A program made the position numbers and the translations under genes. From Lingula anatina (Eukaryota > Brachiopoda > Lingulata > Lingulida > Lingulidae), in assembly GCF_001039355.2 (NCBI RefSeq), contig NW_019774414.1, positions 77,715 to 141,714 on the forward strand: a stretch of 64,000 nucleotides of DNA. The letters are read 5' to 3'. The stretch's first letter is position 1; each line of letters opens with the position of its first letter. The notes beneath the pieces were generated by a model, which saw nothing but the letters and a program-made list of their open reading frames with translations, was not told the origin of the DNA and did not search any database. Below, piece by piece: positions 35,337 to 49,593 of this stretch.

Positions 35337-35461
35337 CCCTCTACTAGGGCGACAGATTGATTTTTTACAAGATACTCACAGATATGTCTTTAGATAGACA
35401 GTCATTTCACTCTCTGGCTTTTTCAAGATTTATCTATAATATCTGCCACCCTGGTAGAGGG
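35337..35461. mobile_element. 125-bp MITE, ends CCCTCTA, TA target
   Basis: Ends CCCTCTACTAGGG and, inverted, CCCTCTACCAGGG, with TA at both flanks (35335-35336 and 35462-35463). It shares ends and the ACAGATATGTC motif with the element at 60197-60676. The TA duplication suggests a Tc1/mariner-type mobiliser (inference). Confidence 0.75.
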
Positions 35462-36077
35462 TACTTTACAGGTACATGTAGTCGTGGTGACCAAGGTAAT
35501 ACTTTAATGCTGAATATCCACGTGTTTGGATCTGTCATAAAGGCAGAAACCACCTTTATTACATGTACTTTTTTCTAAAATATAACGATCTGTATCCTAT
35601 AGATTCTTGTAAATGCTTTTTCTGACGATATCTCAATATGGACAACTGCCGCCATATCACGCATGTCTGATTTAAAGCTAAGAAAATTAGGAAAATACCG
35701 CCACCAGCGACCTCAATGCATCGGGTGCTTAATATTCCCCTCGGGCGCCTCTTAAAGTCGCTACACTAGCAAGGAGAGGGGAATAAGAACGCGTGTGACA
35801 GACATTAAGGATCGTGTTCCATTAATATCAAACCTCTTTGTTAGCATTGTTCACAGGTCACCGGTGTCAGAAGTGAATTTGTGAAGAAAGGCCTGCAAAC
35901 ATGCAATCGGAACGCTAAATCTCCTTTAAATATTTTCATAAGCCGTCTGTACACAATTTTCGGTTAAGTTTTGCGACTATGAGCCGCTTAATTGATCTGA
36001 CATGAGCAGCAGACGACAATTTGACATGTGACAAACGAGGCTCTTATAAAGACACGGCTTCCTGACACAGTCATCTG

Positions 36078-36079
<2 letters not shown>

Positions 36080-36122
<43 letters not shown>
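36080..36122. repeat. (TC)n microsatellite
   Basis: Uninterrupted run of about 20 TC units. Confidence 0.95.
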
Positions 36123-36126
<4 letters not shown>

Positions 36127-38574
36127 CTAAGAAGTAATACATATAACAATAATAAAATGCCGTATGAAAGCACTTTGTCTGTGTGCTCGGACGTTAGACA
36201 TGGGGGGGGGGGGGTAGGAGGGTCACATGACTGCCTCCAATAAAATGGCGAGAATCAATTCCTCCTCTCTGGTGCAACATTGCTTCTATTCTGTACATCC
36301 TGTTCTTGTATTTTATCTTACTGCAAACGCAGACCATTTCATCACAGCAAATGCACTGTTTTGCTGAAAATTGACCAACAAAAGCTGTTTTTTGTTTGTG
36401 TACACAGTTAAGGAAAACTGGTAGCAAGTGGGATATGTACCAGTAGGTATTAAAACTTCTTGTCAGAGAAAATTTTCATCAGCTGCGTTATGGTACAAGA
36501 AATAATTCCCTGATGAAGATGTTTTGTTAGACATTAAAATATTGGAGGTAAACTAATTCAATATTAAGCTGTTAACTGACGAAAAAGTACTTTAATAGTA
36601 GCCTTAATTCACTGTTCAGTTTTATCCCTAACCAGTATCACTTTATGACGACACGCAAACGGTCATTTAAGGACACTAACCAGGGGCTTTAGTGGTCGTT
36701 TTTTAGTGGTCAGGCGATGTATTTGTAATAAAGTACGAACGCACTGGCCATTTCGATGACCACTCCCGTTGACCGCTGGACTCTCATTTCCACTCACGAC
36801 AACTCTTCAAACATTTATCGCTGTTGTTAATTTTGATCTTTTTCACCTTTTGTTTAATTGCTATGCAAACTAGGAAAATACCACCACTTATTCTATGCAA
36901 GAAACAGTTATTCATATAAAAATTCAATTAAATGAGAGAATTAAGAAGAAAAAGGAGAGGACTATTTTTCTATGACAGCCCATGCTTGGATGTAGATAAA
37001 GTAACTCTGGAAATTTTTGAAAGCCATACGTAAGCCATATGTTACATTATATCAAATGAATGTAAAATTGGCTGTTAAGTGAGCGAAATTTCGACCCTCA
37101 TTTTTGTCAACAACTGCATACATGTAGTAATAACTTGCCATCGGTCAAAATTCTCACACGTGCCTTGTGTCCCCTGTCCTCAAACTAGGCGGGTGCGGGG
37201 CCAGCAGGGGTCAGGTGCCTATCGGGGGACCGCCGTCTCCCCTCCGAGCGTCAAATTCTCAAAATACATGACATGCTACATATGCTAAGTTCGACAAGGT
37301 TGTTGCTTCCGTCTTCGGGGCAAAAACACCGTACACACGGTTTAACATGCGCAGTACAAGGTAGGAAACATGGTGTCACTGAAGGTGACGCACAGTTTAA
37401 GGGACACACGCATGCCTGATCATTCATCCGTCTGCTCTTCCCTCCATCCATTCCACCATTTATCCATCCGTACTAGACATTCGTTCGTTTGTCTTTTCTT
37501 TTCATTCGTTCGGTTTTCTTCAATCCATCCATCCATCCATCCACAATCTATGCAGTATGTTCCTACCAGAAATTTGTGATCAGTCAATCAAATTTTACTG
37601 AAGCCTGTAAAATGTGTTTTAAAACTTATGGGGATATGAACTTTAAAATGAGTTAAAACTTATCTTTTTAGGAAATTTCATTATTGAGTATCTTGATGGT
37701 AATTGGTTTTATGTGAAAATCAGGCAATTTTTTATCTAGAATCTTAATCTTTCTTAATGATTTTGATATGTTATTGTATTTATGGTCTTAAGTACTTGTA
37801 TTTATGATCATATTTTGAATGGACTTAAGACTTAAAATAAATATGTTATTATATTATTATTACATTATTATCCATCCCCCCATCCATCACTTCATGAATT
37901 CTGCATTCCTGCTATCAATTTCATCTTGCACTAATATATAATATATTCATTCAATCTTTTAATGGAACACTAATTAATTAATTAATTAATTAATTTATTT
38001 ATTCACTGACCAGAACCGACCCCGTACCACAGAAGGATCACACAAAGTTCAGCAAGAGCTCAGCGGGAAGCAGTGGAGACGGCTTCCGTATCGTACTCGC
38101 TACCGCGTGAGACCGCGGAGAGATAACATGAACCACACTGGATTAAGGAGCGTGCTTTATCGCCCTTACTTTCGATATTTTGACGAAGTTAAATCCCCTG
38201 GATTAAGCAGATCTATAGAATGAGATAAAAAAACTCGCCATTAGACGCGGGCAGGCTATATGGGACGCAGCAGGGGGCATGTCAACGGAAAGAGAAATGG
38301 GAGTTTATTAAAAATCATACGACAGCAGTGTGTCATAATTGAAGTACAAGTAAAGCTTGCGTTTTCAGTGACGCCGAGTATAAGTAAATACTTCCCCCAT
38401 CTCTTTTATTTTATGTTGGAGCCCAATTTAGCGCTTAATGTTGTTGATAAAGAGGATCAAGAGGAATAAAGGGCACACCCTTTTCATTATTTTATTTCAG
38501 TGTACGCATTACTTTCTGTCTTTTGTTTCTTCCCCTTACGTCATCTCTCCCTCCTCCCCTTTCCACCCCCTCCT

Positions 38575-38624
38575 TTCTCTCTCTCTCTCTCCATCTTACA
38601 CACACACAAACACACACACACACA

Positions 38625-38677
<53 letters not shown>

Positions 38678-38809
38678 ACACACACACACTCTCTCTCTCT
38701 CTCTCTCTCTCTCCCTCTCTCTCTCTNNNNNNNNNNNNNNNNNNNNNNNNNNNNNNNNNNNNNNNNNNNNNNNNNNNNNNNNNNNNNNNNNNNNNNNNNN
38801 CTCTCTCCA

Positions 38810-38891
<82 letters not shown>

Positions 38892-38925
38892 TTACACACA
38901 CACACACACACACACACACTTTCCC

Positions 38926-38961
<36 letters not shown>

Positions 38962-38962
38962 A
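38575..38962. repeat. compound (TC)n/(AC)n minisatellite with 74-N gap
   Basis: Alternating CT and CACA blocks are joined by the repeated spacer CCATCTTACACAC, giving a higher-order unit of about 75-95 bp. The gap 38727-38800 lies inside the array, so its true length is unknown. Apparent long open frames here are artefacts. Confidence 0.9.
38727..38800. other. assembly gap (74 N)
   Basis: Unknown bases within the compound microsatellite. Confidence 0.95.
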
Positions 38963-40661
38963 TCTGTAACCGTCTCTCTCCCACACAATGTGGTACTTAA
39001 AATGCCATCTTGTGGTTAAGCAAAACGCATCCCTGTGAAATAAATCGAATGGAATTCTATTTTGAAGGCTCGCCTGCGTTTCGTGACATCTCTATAAACA
39101 GACTTGTCTTCGGGCATGTATGCTAGCGTTGTCCAAAACACCTCCCGGATATTTAGGTTGATCCGGGCACGGTTAGAACTTTAACATTTCCAATATCGAG
39201 CACACGCACTTAAGATTTATGACAATGAACAAAATCTCTCTCGACCAGCTTTGTTAATCCCCAGTATATATGCTCATATATATTTCATTTTTGATGCATC
39301 TTTTTTTTTCAACTCCCGGATCAACAACATGAGAACCCTTCTAAGGACCACTTCACCCGTCTGACTCCAGTATTTCAACAATTTCAGCTCCGAGCCAACG
39401 ACAACATGGCGTGGAGTAATTCGGGACTTGTCAACAACCGATATTTCGCTCGAGCCAGGTTAGAGCGAGGGTTATTCTCCATAAACAATGCAGTCATTCA
39501 GAAATGGGAGGAACGAAGCGGCGTAGCGTGCAGTGTCGTCTGCGCGTTGGCGCCCGAATACTGCTGCGCGCGCCACGAGGGATGGAGGGTGGTCGTGGGT
39601 CGAACTGATCGTCTGCTCGGCAGCCGTATATCAGGGTATTTTGGGCCTTACCTTTATAATAATGAAAAAAGGGTCGGATGTTTACGATTAAGGATCGTTT
39701 GTAAGAAATTTCAAGACAAATTTGTGGGAGTGTGTCTAACATGTGTAAGTTGATAGCAAAGCAAGCGATACATGATTCCGAGTATGTCTGTAAAACCGCC
39801 ATTCACATCATTTCATCATTTAAGCGGGCACACTAAACTTGATCATCAGTCTCCACGAAGAAGAAGTAATTTGGATATTCTTCCATGAAATACTTGAGGG
39901 ACAACCTTAGCCATGACAATAATATGACGGCAAACCACAAGAACAGAGTTGAAGACAATCTGATTGTGTAAAAGTATTTACCTGTAGTATTAGCGGTGAG
40001 GAAAGTGGTCGTTGAATAACAAAAATAACACTTCAAAAATTTACTTGTCTAACATCGGTGTTTTGCCTCATCTCGAGCTTAATTGGGTCTCAGAATTTTC
40101 TTGTACGCAAATTGTACATGTACACAAAAAATAATATAACCTTAGTTCTAGGTTGTGTTGAAAATGATTAAGATGTAGGACTACGTACGTGAGAAAAAAA
40201 CCTTCAGTCTGTAAAGTAACAATCGCTAAATAAGACGACTTGATAATATATATTAATAATGACTTCCATCTTGAATCTAAAAAACAGCCAGCTAATTAAT
40301 ATAATAAAAAACGACTAGCTAATGAACAGAACTTTCCGATAAAAAAATTTAACTGGCAAAGCTTCGTTCTGAATAACGCCCTTGTACTGGCAAAAAGCTC
40401 GCTTCTCTGGGTTCTTTTAAAAGAGTTTTTACCAAAATTATCTGTAATCGTTGGTGACGCATCAGCACGGGGGGTGAAGAGGCGGAGAGAAAGCTACGAA
40501 TTATTCTGCCAAAGATTTTTAAATTCTACAACCGCGTTGTAATAAGAGACGTCTTAAAACAAGGTTTTTTATTGACGAGGGGGCTCATTGGAAGAGACGG
40601 CGTAAAAATTGCATTCGAATGCATCTTCGAAATTTCCGATGTAGGCTTGTAGAAACCTCTG

Positions 40662-40702
40662 AATGTGTGTGTGTGTATGTGTGTGTGTGTGTGTGTGTGT
40701 GA
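40662..40702. repeat. (GT)n microsatellite
   Basis: TG units with one TATG interruption. Confidence 0.9.
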
Positions 40703-41408
40703 TTGCGTTAGATGATCTCACCCTAAGTTTTACATTGCTTTGGATGTGTGTATCTGTTATCCAATTACGGGTGAAATTAGTTCAGAGTATGAAAGTCATT
40801 TTACATGTTGATATATTGTTAATGGGTTTACTTTATTTAAGTAGTGCTAGTTTCAGAACTGTTCGTAGGCATTCGAACCATTTTGAAACTCAGGCGAGAC
40901 TTCCATCATGGCGGCACCCTGTGTTTGTGACATATCACAATCACAACCGGTAGCAATCTCAAGCTTCTTCAAAGCCAGTACTATTAATTAGTAATGTTGT
41001 GGGGGATTGAAAATCGACCAGTCAAAGGCAAGACTCACTAATAATTTCATACTCTGTGCTATGAATCTCAACCGTGATTACCACTTTTACCAATTAGGAT
41101 TTTGTTTGGAAAGAGGGGGCGAAAGCTTGGATAGGATGATATAGTTTTTTAATAGATTGTGTCATTATGATACCTAATTTGTGGGGAACTGGATCAAACG
41201 CTCTGCTTCAGATTAAGATTTTTATTTCATTTTAATTTAGCCCAGTTAATTTGTTTGTGCCAAATCAAAGGTGGGAAAATCAGTTAGACATAACATATAA
41301 TTTACTTTAACCAGGTGAACTAATATAATACGGTAACTGGTAAACACAAGTGTTTGCTATGAGAAGTAGCTATCTGTATTTGGTGAGATTAACATAATAG
41401 AAATAGCA

Positions 41409-41409
41409 N
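41409..41409. other. single-N junction without visible overlap
   Basis: Unlike the other single N positions, no repeated flank was seen here. Confidence 0.7.
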
Positions 41410-42009
41410 GACTGCGTCACACTTGACCTGCAGAACGCGGAGCAAAGCCTTAATTAAGGATCAAAGTAAGAGCGGTCCGCCAGGGTCAGCTGTCCGCATA
41501 CTTGACCACACCGGGTCCTAGGCCATGCGATCGATATCTAAATCGATTTCCGATCACGCGCCTCTCTATCGCACCTTTGTCTTACTACGGAGATAATTAA
41601 GATCTTTGTGTATCGCCCTTTAAAGGCAACTTCACGTCCCCGGTTAAATGACGTCTAACCAGGGTCGCGTTCCGTTGGTCACTATGTGGTGAACGCTCTT
41701 TAAAAAAGATCAATGTCCAGCGAAATAACAACGCGTTGACCATTATCTGGACTTCGGCTGAAATTTGAGCGTTTAGTCTGACCAGTCTTTTTGAAAAAAA
41801 AAAGAAAAAACTACATGCGATAACTTAACTAAATTACACGTCGATCACATGACGATTTAATCTTCATCAAAATTTGATTAAAACTAATAAATTTTCAATT
41901 CTAATGTTCGAAGTTGTGAACCAGTTAAAACAGGGGACGAAACTGGACTCCGGGCTGTAAAACTCGGTAGTGACGAACACTGGGCACTGCTTTATCCGGG
42001 GGGAGGTGG

Positions 42010-42092
42010 GGTGGTCTGAAAAAGTGGACCTTTTACCATAAAAAACCTCATGTACTAAGATCAAATTTTACCCCCCCCCCGCTACCGGCCTG
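42010..42092. mobile_element. hAT-like MITE remnant, right end only
   Basis: TCTGAAAAAGTGGACCTTTT, a C-run and GCTACCGGCCTG match the element at 24872-25047. The left terminus is missing or too diverged. Confidence 0.6.
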
Positions 42093-42562
42093 ATACCCCA
42101 AACAACTTCCTTATGGTAAATTACCTTTTCATATGAACTGTTTTCATCTGAATGAAAACAGACAGTCCGCTTGTTTGAAAACAAATAGCTTTCACGGAAA
42201 ACCAGTCATTAAATAAAATGAATTCGAAGACAAAACAATGGGAGACCTGTCTCACCACAATATCTGTTAGTTTTGAGATACACGTCACTTAAAATCCATC
42301 GGGAAGAACCATCGTCAACTGCGGAGTAACAAAAATTATGTGACAAGCGCGTGTCACCGCATTCATTACGACACGAAGGGCCTGTCACCTGCCTCAAGTG
42401 ACACTTAATGAGCACGGTGACACCTCGTAGGGACGGGATTTACTCAATGACCAGACGCTCTGTCGACGCTTATGCCCCCTTAACAGCCTTGATGCAACAC
42501 ATTTCACCGTGAGGAACGGAAATAATGGCACGAGTATGCTGGCGTGTTGGGAAATGTACCTG

Positions 42563-42564
<2 letters not shown>

Positions 42565-42606
<42 letters not shown>

Positions 42607-42614
42607 TGTGTGTT

Positions 42615-42649
<35 letters not shown>

Positions 42650-42701
42650 TTTTGCTGTAAATACGATTGTCTGGTGGGGGGGTTAAGAGTCGAGAATATG
42701 G

Positions 42702-42735
<34 letters not shown>
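42565..42735. repeat. two (GT)n tracts
   Basis: TG-rich tracts at 42565-42648 and 42706-42740, separated by 60 bp of unique sequence. Confidence 0.9.
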
Positions 42736-42745
<10 letters not shown>

Positions 42746-45389
42746 CGCCCGTATACGCAGTACAGCGTGGGTGTGTTTATGCGCAGGAAGCAGGAAGGGG
42801 GTCTCCTAATGGTTTCAGCCAACCCCTGTGACCCCTCTCATTGATTTGTACACACAATCATAGATCCATCATTGTACGGGGCTCCTCTCTAGAATTACAT
42901 CAATTATTCTGTTGACTGTTCTTAAATACATAGACCGCTAAACAAGCCATCTTTTTCTTTAACCGTGCTAGGGAGAACGCTCTCCCAGGCCTCGCGGCCA
43001 CACGGTCAAATTAAGCCCTCCTCGAAGAGAGATAGATGATTAACCCTGCTCCTCGACTGTCTTATTACGCTATTAAATGAGCCGGACGCGTCTATCTTTG
43101 CCAAAATAAGCGCTTGAGATCGTGAGAAAGCTGAACTTGAGATTTTCTCTCAGAACCACTTAAAGAGTAAGATTTTTGTTTACATCAAGTATGCTTTGGC
43201 GTATCTTGGACCAAAACATCATGTATCATAAAATCCATCATTTCTTGATATTAAATTCACGTACTGCTTACATAACAGACACAGGATATATAAATCTGAA
43301 ACAAATGCTATTGCCTAAGCTAGGGCGACTATACTTTCTGACGACTTTCTCTTGTCATAATGATACATTTTCATGTTTTTATTTTCACTGCTATCTATGT
43401 GATGTTTTTATTTGTCGGTGACTAGCTTAGCTACGTGCGCTGTTGTCCAAATGTTTCAAGGATTCATGAAGTAATCATAAATATCGCCGCCATCGGCTTA
43501 TATAAAACCCACTTTGCCCTTGATTTTTTTCAGTCTGATACTTTTCATCGACCCTCTTCCCATTCAGAAGAGTTCTGATCCAAATACGTGCACTTGTTGC
43601 TGAGGAATCCGCAAAAGCAAAAAATGTTTTCGTCAAATGAACAAACATATAAATTAAAGACCAATAACGTTGTGGAGAAGCTTTAATAATTCTGGCGCAC
43701 CTATTTCGCTTTTTTTAATCTTGTCACCAATAACCAAGGTAGCTTGGGGCTAGCAGACATAAAAATCAAAGCGTGTTCACTGTCAACTGACTTACTGAAA
43801 CGCACTCGCACGTTTGTCTCATAAACAGACTACACGCGCACGTCATTAACAGACTAGAAATAACCTATCTCTATTCAAAATAACAAGGGACAATTGTTCG
43901 TGGTGAATCTACCCAATATGTCTAATATCTCTCTGCCGAGTCTCCAATTAAAAAATACCCTGTTGCTGTTATTTTTGTCGTTATTGTCTACACGTGGCTT
44001 CAGTAGATTGAACCTGAGAGTGCATGCATCTTTTGCATCTTAAAATAGTAAAAAAAAAAAATGCAGAAGCTATCAATTTCATTAGATAAAAAGACGCAAT
44101 ATCATTTTGATCTGTAAGTAAAAACTATCTGAAAAATAAGCCTTCAGAAATCTCTGTGGCAGAAGTAAGATATCAAAAGAAAAAAGAAAGCAAGGGAGGT
44201 AGAAAGAAAAATATAAATAAATACATTTTAAATATTGAGAAAAAAAGAAGAAAAAAAAAATGATTATAAAAACTCGCTGCTTGTCCCTTTAATGTGAGTG
44301 ACATCTTGACATCGAGTATAAACATGGCTGACCGGGCAGAGATGGACATCATCATTATTGCCCTCTAACGCCAGCCGAACCCAAACTGCACTCACTAGCA
44401 CACCTTTTAACGCTCGCGGGACAGCGTTCTAGCTTTAAGATGCATGCAGTCAGCGTCCTGAGAATGTGAATTAATACTCTCCCAGCTACAAGTGATCGTC
44501 TTCTTGTAGTAGCTGTAGGTGGCATTATCTGGGGTGCCTCGAAATAATTTCAAGGACGGTAGGAATGATTATATAAATTTCTTCACCATAGATTTTGCCC
44601 ATATTGCGTGACTCAGAATGTTCATGATACAGAAAACAAGATACACATTCTACAATTGGAGAGATACTTTCTCACAAGATGGACGAATGTTTGCAATCAT
44701 TTATAGTCATTAATAAGAGAACTAGCTGTTATGGATATGTAAATGTTTAATGATATATATTTTTATTTTTTTATTGGCGCCTCGTGAAAGCCATTGTGTC
44801 ATCTCCGCAAAGTCACTCTCCCTTCGGCGACACCTCGGGAGCATGCGCAAACAATCCCCACGAAGCATTCCGTTAGATCATTCATCATCAGTTATGAAAT
44901 GATAATCTCACTATATATTATCATTCAAGCAATTGTCCTTTTTCAAAAATGTCCAACGAATACTTAAGTGGGCGGTAATTACAAAGTGAGAAACTAGACG
45001 ACAACTATCAGATGCATTGACACAAGATAGATAGCGAGTACATGGGATGGACAGGTCATTCGATGTCCAGCATATTACATCATTATCGTCTCAATATAGC
45101 CACTTTAGGTAAACATATATCGATAGTGTATCAAATAAATAAATAAATAAATAAATAGATTGAGTGGCTGTCCCGACATTGTACCATTGATCGACCGCCG
45201 TTTTTTAAGGGGGCCAGAATAATTTTTTTTAGAACTACAGAATAATTTCTCTTCATTAAATGTATCCAATCTGGTACAAAAAGGGTAATTAGCTATCCAT
45301 TACACCCCAAAATCCAGGGTTGGCAACATGACTTACAATAGCAGCGGTAAGCAACGCGCCGTTAAAGGCAGTGTCCAAGCGAATTCTTA

Positions 45390-45560
45390 GGTCGCATTCA
45401 GAACAGCTGATCCGCGTACTAACTAGTCCGCGGAATGTATATTGCTCAAGCCGCCTAATCCCCCGATGGCCTCCCCGCCTCCACACGCGCCATTAACGGG
45501 ATAAAATCCCGTCTTCAAGGTTAAATTGCTATTCTCCTGCAGGGACAGCGCGCGTGGAGG
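45390..45560. mobile_element. PIF/Harbinger-like MITE remnant (left end)
   Basis: Preceded by TTA (45387-45389). Its start GGTCGCATTCAGAACAGC, then TGATCCGCG and ACTAACTAGTCCGCG, match both ends of the element at 58358-58563. The matching right end was not found, so it is truncated. The right border is approximate. Confidence 0.55.
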
Positions 45561-47426
45561 CGGGCAGAGACCATTAAAAGATTACGCGGTCTTCCTTTCA
45601 TGTAGGTCCGCCATATTTAAGCCTCGGCCTTGCTAGACCTCGGCTCTTCTCGATGTGAATGCTCTCCATTGCAACAAAACTAAAAATGAGACCAGAAAAT
45701 TATATTTTCGTGCGATAAGCAGCGTTTTTTCTCTTCACCAGATTTCTTTTCATAACATTGGGCGTCAATAACTTTCATCTCTGTCTCAAAAAGAACGGTT
45801 TCACACATGTTTTGTATACAAGGCCAGTTTTCCGTTATTCATTTCGAAGTGTTTCACTTATTGTTTCTATCTTCCATTAGGCCGACGATTTAGTAAACGC
45901 GTCTCCACTTTGGAAACGCCTGCCTGCTACAGACTTAACAAAACGTTACAACTTCAAAAGTATCTGCTTCATTAATAGAATCCCCAACACCGGATGAGTT
46001 AAAATACCACTTCAGTTTGCTTAATAATATTATCCACAAAGGTATAAAACCCGATAACGAAAACAATAAAAAAAAACGAATGGAATTTTACTGCATAAAT
46101 ATTGTTGGCAATGATGTAGTGACTGAACTTAACGCAGCTTAATGCTCACATCTATTGGGCCGACGCTCAAGGCGGCATTGCCCCTTAATGTCTCATTTAG
46201 GCCCCCGTTTTGGCACTTCTATTTAGAGAGACATTTAAAGGCTGTAAATAAACCCGCATGGAAAAACGACGAGACCGGAAAATAGCGTAAAGGCCATTCC
46301 TTAGCTTTAAGGCATTATAACAATATTACGACCTAATACATAACGGACGCAGCGTCCCTTAAAGAAATAATGGGTTTTGTTAAGCTTGGACCAAACATGA
46401 GACCGTAATGAAAAAAACGCCGCACTTCAAACGGGAGAAAGAGTAACGTAAATGTTGGCTTCCGCATCCGCCGTTCTTGTGCAGTAATTCGCCCACACCG
46501 ACATCCCACCTGAATACACAACACCAGCAAGAACCATCATCCTCAGCCCGGGCCTTTACAATTAACCGTGGCCCCTGAATCTGCATTTCACCCCCCTTGT
46601 CACGAAACATACACGTTTCTCAGACACAATACACCAAAGCAGGGCCCGGAGAATGGATAGGTAATGGAGTGATATCCAACAAGGGCCGCAGTGTCCAACG
46701 GAGTCTGTTGCCTCGATTCCGGCGTGTTATTCCAAGCGCCGTGATAGTTTACCTAACCGGCTATTTCAACTCATCGAGGCTAATTTTATCCACGCGGAAG
46801 AGAGAAGCATGAAGCAGACCCTGTTGTGGTAATTAAGATGAAAGGAGATTAGAACAATAAAAGGCGATAAAACATGATGGATGGCAGTCGTGCTGGGAAC
46901 AACGGAACGATTATTCGGCCGAAAGTTTGGGACATAGGAGTGGGAATGATGTGGAGGGGCGAGGGGGGGGGGGTGAACGTGGGGGTGGTGGCAAAGGTGA
47001 GTGAAGAACATGAAACATGAATGGAGGGGAGGGGTAAAAAGAGGTAAAAAGAGGGGGTGGTGGGAGTTGGGTGAAAAGGGCATGGTCGGTGTAAGGGTAC
47101 ATGGTAAGAGTATTAATTGGGAGGACTGAGAACTGGCTGGATGATTATCGGGGTGACTTAGGGGGTATTGTTGAGGTGAGGAGGATAATAGTTGGGGGAT
47201 AGGATGCTGCGGGGCACACGCGCGCATACGTGTGTGTGTGTGTGGGGGGGGGGGCGATGAGGGGCTTATTTGAAGAATGAAAGTCATGAGGTCATTGAAC
47301 TTTAAGCATATGCATCTAAGGGCAACCAGACGGTCTTCTGGCTTCTTTTAGCCACCATTTACTCTGGAACAACATTGTTACCTTGCATTCAATTAGAAAT
47401 AAAACAATATTTTTTTTTAAATAATG

Positions 47427-47458
<32 letters not shown>
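47427..47458. repeat. A32 tract
   Basis: Uninterrupted poly-A; possibly a retroelement tail, but no SINE or LINE body was recognised upstream. Confidence 0.8.
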
Positions 47459-47459
<1 letters not shown>

Positions 47460-48116
47460 GAACCATTGATTGATTGGATCCCGTTTTTTAACATAAGAGC
47501 AAAAATGATACGTAAAATCTTAAGCCAAGTGCACAGGAAAAAAAAAGGAGTGGGTTTTTCAACTTTGCTACGTATACACACTCAACTACATACGCAATAG
47601 AATTCAAAGCGATGGCTGTAGTATAACACATTGAAAACTAACTTATATAACGAAAAACAGTCCAGTCAACGTCAACATTACTGTTTCTGCCTATTTGCAT
47701 CCTGTGCACTAATTCGAGCAGACGGTATCAATTGCAAGCCAAGCCATTGTATGTAAATAATTCATAATGAAAGAAGACATTATACAATCATCTGTAAGGG
47801 CTTCCCTCAGACGGAAAATACGACGGATTTAAAGCAATAATTAAAAAGGAACATTATGTATGCCCAGTAGTAATTTCGCTGTCATACATTTATAAATAAG
47901 CTAATTTTGAATCCGAATACAACTGATCTTTTATGTGAACCTGCATGCACGTCTAAATGTGTGCCAGCATGTGCGTGTGTGCGTGCGCGTGCGTGCAATG
48001 CGCGTGTACTATGTTGCGTCTATTTATAGCAAGATTGAAGTTGTGATCATGATCAGTAACTCAATGTTATAGAAACTTATAATATCTGAATTAAATAATA
48101 TCAAACACAATGCCGC

Positions 48117-48167
48117 ACCTAACACAATGTCACACGTAACACATTGTCACTCTTAACACACTGTCAC
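48117..48167. repeat. 17-bp tandem repeat, three units
   Basis: Three 17-bp units of the form NNNTAACACANTGTCAC, directly adjacent. Each contains TGTCAC. Confidence 0.75.
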
Positions 48168-49593
48168 ACCGCATCAACTTTACTCCAAATCAAGCTTTCA
48201 CAGTGCTTATATTCAAGCAACTTTTCTTACGGCTACAAATCATAAGTTATCTTCAGGACTCAGACATCAAATCTTAATTTCAGTTCACGGTCAATCCTTA
48301 GGCTATATAAATACGACCACAAATTAGGCTATATTCATTTTTGCGTTTACACTCATTCCTGGGTAACGTATCAGCCCGAAGCCAAGTTTGACAGCGTTCA
48401 TGAGTAATGATACCACACTAACTATGTTAACGAAAAGTCAATAGTAGACCGATGATTCGACTATGTCCACTGCCATCGCCTATGTTTACAACGTGATTCT
48501 CACTTGGAATCTTACTGAAGGATATCATTAAATCAATGTATATTATAGAAAGTGACCGTTGCTTAAGAATATTGCAATTACGATTTTACTAGTGACAGAC
48601 ATCCTATATCTTTGGTGGAAATGACTGTTTCTCTCTTCTTTCTTATAAGACTCTCAGCACTGATATAAACAGTGGGCATTTAGTGCAATGCCTTCATCAA
48701 TAAAACAGGTTTCAACCCGTGCAAAGTATATAATAAAATACACATACTTGGTCTAATGGGATATCTACAAGTCAAGACCTCGGTGAACTAAATTTTTCAT
48801 TGAATTCCGTGTAGGGATGGTAAAAAGTGCAAACCATCTCTGAAGAGATTGAATGAGTATTTTACCTATAAGGGATGACGATTTAAGATCAATTGATCAG
48901 GATCCTTTGAAGATGGATCGAAACTTCATACGTCAAAGATAAAATGGAGACATTTAGTCTCCTTACAATCAATTTACTTTTTTCACCTATTCAAATTTTT
49001 GAAACGTCGATCATCGTTCTCACGGGACAAGTTTACCCATGGTTGCCTTAATACCCCTAATAACCCTAACACTGTTTTAACTGTCATATATATACATATA
49101 TGTGTTTTTTCTGAATAAAAGAGGGCCTTAATATAAGAAAACATCACTTAAAATCCCATCTGTTCCGAGACCACCCTGAATCTTTTAATCTATCGGAAAC
49201 ACACGTGTGAAAACAGCGCTTACACATGACTTTTTAACTGGTGGAGAGCGAACACTTGTTAGAGAAAAACCAACGTCAGAAATTAGAAACACAGGGCGTG
49301 AAACCACCATCTCCCCCCCCCCCCCCACACCCACACACACTCACGCACGCATGCAAACAAACATACGTGCTTACACACTGACGCATGCATGTACACACGC
49401 TAACACACGCACGCGCGCATACCCACACACCTTGAATTCAATGCTAATTTTTTTAGTTTGTTTTTTGTTTGTTTACTCCTGTGTAATACAAATATTCATC
49501 GTACTTTTCATCAATAACTTTCAGAGCGCTGCTCTAAAATATGTCCTCTGCAATACTCAGATATAGACAATATCGGCCATAGTGCTTACTTAC

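Larger units (their letters stand above)
34575..49593. other. 15-kb first intron of the adipolin-like gene
   Basis: No exon of another gene was recognised on either strand. Contents: GT/GC-rich patch 34960-35050, a one-ended CAGTGGCGTAG transposon end, MITE 35337-35461, (TC)n 36080-36122, compound TC/AC repeats with a gap 38575-38962, (GT)n 40662-40702, N at 41409, hAT-like remnant near 42010-42092, GT tracts 42565-42735, PIF-like remnant from 45390, A32 at 47427-47458 and a 17-bp tandem repeat at 48117. GC-richer blocks at about 42900-43130 and 45280-46920 look like possible regulatory or conserved non-coding DNA. Confidence 0.6.

Noticed and set aside
35697-35800. ATTCCCCTC...GAGGGGAAT inverted pair
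   Set aside because: Arms of only about 9-13 bp with no target duplication; could be chance.
38438-39019. Long open frames in three frames and on both strands
   Set aside because: They read through TC/AC microsatellites and a gap; simple repeats are open in many frames.
39406-39753. 115-codon open frame starting ATGGCGTGG, GC-rich
   Set aside because: Cysteine-containing but matches no family I recognise and has no donor in frame; possible but unsupported.
46766-47287. 173-codon proline/serine-rich open frame on the minus strand
   Set aside because: Comes from a G/A-rich, T-poor strand bias that removes stop codons; no domain.
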